DNA from: Pithys albifrons albifrons
Taxonomy: Eukaryota; Chordata; Aves; Passeriformes; Thamnophilidae
DNA length: 64,000 nucleotides
Assembly: GCF_047495875.1 (NCBI RefSeq)
Contig: NC_092497.1
Location: 951,937-1,015,936, forward strand
Direction: 5' to 3'
Part shown: positions 59,480 through 64,000 of the stretch, one piece after another
Layout: each line of letters starts with the position of its first letter
Position numbering within the stretch: position 1 is the stretch's first letter
Position numbers and translations under genes: made by a program
Notes under the pieces: generated by a model
Databases searched by the model: none
The model's input: the letters and a program-made list of their open reading frames with translations, nothing else
Told to the model about the DNA's origin: nothing

Positions 59480-61289
59480 TGCACCACTGCACTCTATTCT
59501 CTTTTTTTTTTCACCAATAACAAGCAGACAAGCCTTCCCTACCCAGGCATGACACAAAGCAGGCACACACCAGCTGGCTTCATCACCTCTGCAACGATAA
59601 AACAGTCTAAAATTATTACATTAGGTAAGCACCAACTACAAGCATGTCTCCACACAGGCCTTAGAGCAGCTTTTCCTGCACCCACCACCCTCCAGCAGCT
59701 GACAGGGACACTTCTATTTCCTAACAGGAGCCCCCCAGGAGGAAGGAGCAGAGGGATGAGGGCAAGGGATGTGGTGCTGTGCAGCAACTCAGCACCTCTG
59801 GCTTCCCTGGTGCTGGGGGAAGTTTTCAGGTTCTCTCCAGCAAAGTCCTGAGCAGCCACTTTAAAGGACATTTCTGAGGCACCTTGAGATCTGCAGATTA
59901 AAAGGAACAGTCATTTGGGGAGGAGTTACTAATAAAATGCTCAGCAGCAGCAGTAAGTGGGTTATTTTGGAAGCAGATCTTTAACACACTGAAATTACTT
60001 TTCCTCCCTTTTATTCTGAGGCAACAAGGGGAAAGTCAAATGAGGGGCACTTAAATAAGTTCACAACATGAGGTTTGAAGCAGTTCACCAAAATAAAGCA
60101 CACTAAGGTGAATTCAAATGAAAACAATTTCAGAACACCTTTCTAAAAGGAGTTAATGTGAATTACTTCAACTCACAGTATCAGAAAACCTCTCAGCACA
60201 AGCAGAAAGTAGGGCTGGACTGTTTGTTATTGGAGTCTTAGCTCATAATAACAGAACCAGATCACATCAGACCTGTAACTTTTATATATTAATGGGCCTG
60301 ACCTAAATATTCTGACTCTTAAGAATCAGGAAGTCCATTGTCTTCCACTGTGGAAACTTCAGTAGTAACAATTTTGGCCTTGTCTGACAAGAAGATTTAT
60401 TCACATTCTTGATTTTATTCCATTTGTGTAACTGGGAGGGCTACTGGGAGTAAAGAAAAGGGCAACTCCATAAGCAGGACAAAGGCCTTATCCTGAAACC
60501 CCTCAGGAATTTGCAGGAATAAACAGAAAGCTCCTGATGCTTTACTTGGGGAACTGATACATCTCTGTGTTGGAGTTGCTCAGTTCAGAAACACAGATTT
60601 TTTTGGGATGCAAGTCGAGAGAGATGGACAAAGATGTTCTCAACACTTAGAAAAGATTATTCTTCCTGTAAGAACAACTCATCAACAATCACAAAGCAAC
60701 TGAGCTGCCTCCTAATTCAGCAACAACCAGGTGAAGTGTAACCCTGCCAACCACCTATAAATGTCAGTGTATAATAGCTGGGGCTCAAAAAAGAAAAACC
60801 CTGCTTAAATTACAGAGGAACCTGAAGATCCAACCACGCACAACGAGCTGCCACCAGCTCAAGCAACAGCAAAATATGCTCCTTCTGCTGCAATGGTGCT
60901 GCTGGCACGACTAATAAGGATGAAAATTCAATTAGTACTCACTCAATCTCGGCACACCACCACGCACTTGGCAGCTTCTTTCTTAGTTTGCAGAAGGACA
61001 AAAGCTCCAAACTTTGCCTGCTGACTCACAGGCCACCTTATCAGGAGTTCTGTCCTGCCACTGCAACGCACAAATTCTCTTAAAATACAAGCCCAGGCTA
61101 ATTTTTTACAGATCTTATCGTGTCCAAAGAGTGCACACAGAGACACCTGCAGAGCTCCACATGCTGCCCAGCAACTTCACCTGCACACGTGGGTGTGGAA
61201 AACTTCCTTTTGCTGTGCCCTCCCTGCTGCAATTAAGGCCATAAAGACATTAAATAATATTTAATGGTTTTGAGCTTGCTTGGTTGAAA
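59480..61289. other. ME2 intron 1, unique sequence next to the CpG island
   Basis: No gene or transposon recognised. A donor-like GTGAGTAC on the minus strand near 60,945-60,955 is the only notable site. Confidence 0.5.
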
Positions 61290-62330
61290 AAGGGTCCTTT
61301 TCCACCAGCGCGCCGTAGGTTTTGTGGGGTTTTTTATCCTACTAGTTAAGAGATCCTTCCCCTGACAGCACAGCGCGGCTCCTTCACAGCGCTTATTTCG
61401 CACCTTTCGCAGTATTTCTGCGATTATTTCGCACCTTTCGCAGCGTTTCGGGCCCGGCGCCGCCACCCTTTGAAGGGACGAGCCCAGAGGAGGCCAAACC
61501 CAAAACCCAACAGCGCTAAAAACACCAGCGGGCGCTGCCAGGACCCTCCCAGGCCGCACCAGCTGCTCTGCCCGTGCCCAACTTTCACTCTGCAGGGCCG
61601 GGGAAGTTCGTGGCAGGCCAAGGGACCCAGCCCTGGGCAGGGCCGCGTTTGCCACGGCTCTGACAGGGTAAACACGGGGGTAAACACGGCCGGGCTGCTC
61701 CTCAGGGTGCTCCGGCTGCTGGGGCAGCCCCGCTGGGCCCGGGGATGGCCCCGCTGCAGGCCGTGGGGGCTGTTCAGGGCCGCGGAGGGCCGGGCAGAGC
61801 GACACGGAGCATCCCGGGCGGGTCCGTCCCCTCCCCGCGCCCGGGTGGCCTCCGGCGCCTCTCAGGGAGGGTTTGTACAGACACAGAGGCCTGCGGTGCG
61901 CCGACACAGCTGTAAAAGTGTTACCAGAACGGGATCTACCTCCTCGTCCTCCTCCTCCTCCTGCTGCTGCTGCTGCGGTGCTGCCCGCGGAGCGATGCCG
62001 GCCCGGCGACCTCTGCCTATGGAGTGCGGCTGGAGCTGCGCCCGCCGCGGGACCCGCCACTGAATGGAGCCAAAACGGAGGGGCCGCGGAGGGACACCCC
62101 GGGGGGGGCGGGGCTTGATCTGACTGACAGCGAGCGCAGCCAATCGAAAGGAAAGACGCACGCGGGCACGGAGGGGATCGACCAATGAACGTTCAGTGCC
62201 GCCCCCAAGGAGGTAAAATGGGGTCAGGCGCGGGGGGGCGTGGTCTGGAGTATGGTAATGAGGTATGGGAGGCAGCCAATCAGCGCGGGGGGGCAGAGCG
62301 AGACCGGGGAGGGGCGGGGCTTGGGGATGG
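61290..62330. promoter_or_regulatory. CpG island, probable ME2 promoter
   Basis: Dense CpG over about 1 kb, in contrast to the surrounding AT-rich introns. It includes CCAAT at 62,140-62,144, 62,182-62,186 and 62,276-62,280, and GC boxes (GGGGCGGGGC) at 62,105-62,114 and 62,311-62,320. There is no TATA box at a sensible place. It lies upstream of exon 2 in the ME2 direction. The motifs read on the plus strand, so divergent transcription is possible, but no plus-strand gene is visible before the window ends. Confidence 0.7.
61940..62060 (-). other. Candidate ME2 non-coding exon 1
   Basis: Human ME2 has an untranslated first exon. In this CpG island the minus strand has a CAG/GAG-rich stretch ending in a donor-like GAG|GTAGAT at 61,940. 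The transcription start is not visible, so the right end is arbitrary. Another donor-like site, GTGAGTAC, lies near 60,945-60,955. The choice between them is uncertain. Confidence 0.3.
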
Positions 62331-62334
62331 GAGT

Positions 62335-64000
62335 GTGGGAATGGCAATGGGGGGATGGAAATGGGGATATAGAGATGGGAATGTGGGGATGGGAATGGGG
62401 GAATGGGAGTGTGGGAATGGGAATGGATGGGAATGTGGGGATGGGAATGGGGATGGGAATGTGGGAATGGGAATGGAGATGGGAATGGGGATATGGGGAT
62501 GGGAGTGTGGGAATGGGAATGGGGGGATGGGAATGGGGATGGGAATGTGGGGATGGGAATGGGGGAATGGGGATGTGGGAATGGGAATGGATGGGAATGT
62601 GGGGATGGGAATGGGGATGGGAATGTGGGAATGGGAATGGAGATGGGAATGGGGATATGGGGATGGGAGTGTGGGAATGGGAATGGGGGGATGGGAATGG
62701 GGATGGGAATGTGGGGATGGGAATGGGGGAATGGGAGTGTGGGAATGGGAATGTGGGGATGGGAATGGGGATATGGGGATGGGAGTGTGGGAATGGGAAT
62801 GGGGGGATGGGAATGGGGATGGGAATGTGGGGATGGGAATGGGGGAATGGGAGTGTGGGAATGGGAATGTGGGGATGGGAATGTGGGGGTGGGAGTGTGG
62901 GGATGGGAATGTGGGGATGGGAATGTGGGGATGGGAATGGGGATGGGAATGTGGGAATGGGAATGGGGGGATGGGAATGGAGATGGGAATGTGGGGATGG
63001 GAATGGGGATATGGGAATGGGGATATGGGGATGGGAGTGAGAATGTGGGGATGGGAATGTGGGGATGGGAATGTGGGGATGGGAATGGGAATGGGAATGT
63101 GGGGATGGGATGAGAATGGGAATGGGAATGGGAATGTGGGGATGGGAATGTGGGGATGGGAATGGGCGAATGGGAATGGATGGGAATGGGGATATAGAGA
63201 TGGGGATGGGGATGGGAATGGGAGAATGGGAATGTGGGATGGGAATGTGGGATGGGAATGTGGGATGGGAATGTGAGGATGGGAATGTGAGGATGGGAGA
63301 GTGGGGATGGGAGAGTGGGGATAGGAATGTGGGAATGGGAATCAGGATGGGAATAGGGATATGGGGATGGGAATGGGAATTTGGGGATGGGAATGTGGGA
63401 ATGGGAATGGGGCGATGGGAATGTGGGGATGGGAATGGGGGAATGGGAATGTGGGGATGGGAGTGTGGGGATGGGAATGGGGGGATGGGAATGGGGGGAT
63501 GGGAATGGGGGGATGGGAGTGTGGGAATGGGAATGGGGATATAGAGATGGGGATGGGGATGGGAATGGGAAGATGGGGATGGGAGTGGGAATGTGGGGAT
63601 GGGAATGGGGATATAGGAATGGGGATACAGGGATGAGAATGACGAAATGGGAATGGGAATGTGGGGATGGGAATGGGAATGGGAATGTGGAGATGGAAAT
63701 GTGGGGATGGGAATGAGGGGATGGGAATGGAGGGATGGGAATGGGAGAATGGGAATGGGGGGATGGAAATGTGGAAACGGAAATGGGGATGGGAATATGG
63801 GAATGGGAATGTGGATATGGGAATGGGGATATGGGAATGGGGATATGGGGATGGGAGTGGGAATGTGGGGATGGGAATGGGGATGGGAATGGGGATATGG
63901 GAATGGGGATATGGGGATGGGAGTGGGAATGTGGGGATGGGAATGGGGATGGGAATGGGGATGGGAATGTGGGGATGGGAATGTGGGGATGGGAATGTGG
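62335..64000. repeat. G-rich minisatellite (GGGAATG / GGGGATG units)
   Basis: Interspersed 6-8 bp units GGGAATG, TGGGGAT and GGGAATGTGGGGAT, with higher-order blocks, for at least 1.66 kb past the right edge. It begins about 15 bp after the GC box of the CpG island. All plus frames are open and give Gly/Met/Trp peptides, which are artefacts. Confidence 0.96.

Noticed and set aside
61233..62063. 275-codon minus and 197-codon plus frames in the CpG island
   Set aside because: GC-rich DNA keeps frames open; the composition is Pro/Arg/Ala/Gly and no domain is recognised.
62185..63716. Frames of up to 363 codons rich in Gly, Met, Trp and Asn
   Set aside because: Minisatellite artefact: all three plus frames are open with the same repetitive composition.

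Overview
The window is nuclear DNA of a bird, most likely a passerine. It holds one complete protein-coding gene on the minus strand: ME2, the mitochondrial NAD-dependent malic enzyme. All 15 coding exons can be read from 53,514 down to 6,871. Every intron has GT-AG ends, and the joined frame gives 578 residues with no break. The bird assignment rests on many truncated CR1 LINE copies, several solo LTRs, and four copies of a tRNA-Ile-derived SINE that resembles the zebra finch family TguSINE1 (recognised from memory).

Layout: 1-965 is a G-rich minisatellite, followed by a small CpG-rich block (about 960-1,145) and an old CR1 copy. From about 1,880 to 6,870 the DNA is mostly unique and includes the probable ME2 3' UTR. 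From 6,871 to 26,407 lie coding exons 16 to 3, separated by introns carrying CR1, SINE and LTR copies. Intron 2 (26,408-53,406, 27 kb) is dominated by repeats. It has eight unrelated tandem arrays (about 9.7 kb), three intact-looking solo LTRs, many CR1 copies and a large imperfect palindrome around 40,131-44,075. Exon 2, with the start codon and mitochondrial presequence, is at 53,407-53,538. Intron 1 runs to a CpG island (about 61,290-62,330) with CCAAT and GC boxes that is the probable ME2 promoter. A second G-rich minisatellite abuts this island and runs off the right edge.

The enzyme keeps all the catalytic, metal, NAD and fumarate-site residues that I can place by homology to human ME2, with identical numbering. 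Three basic residues of the second nucleotide (exo) site are changed. No other real gene is recognised. The long open frames elsewhere are tandem-repeat or CR1 artefacts. I saw no operon-like organisation, CRISPR array or functional RNA gene.
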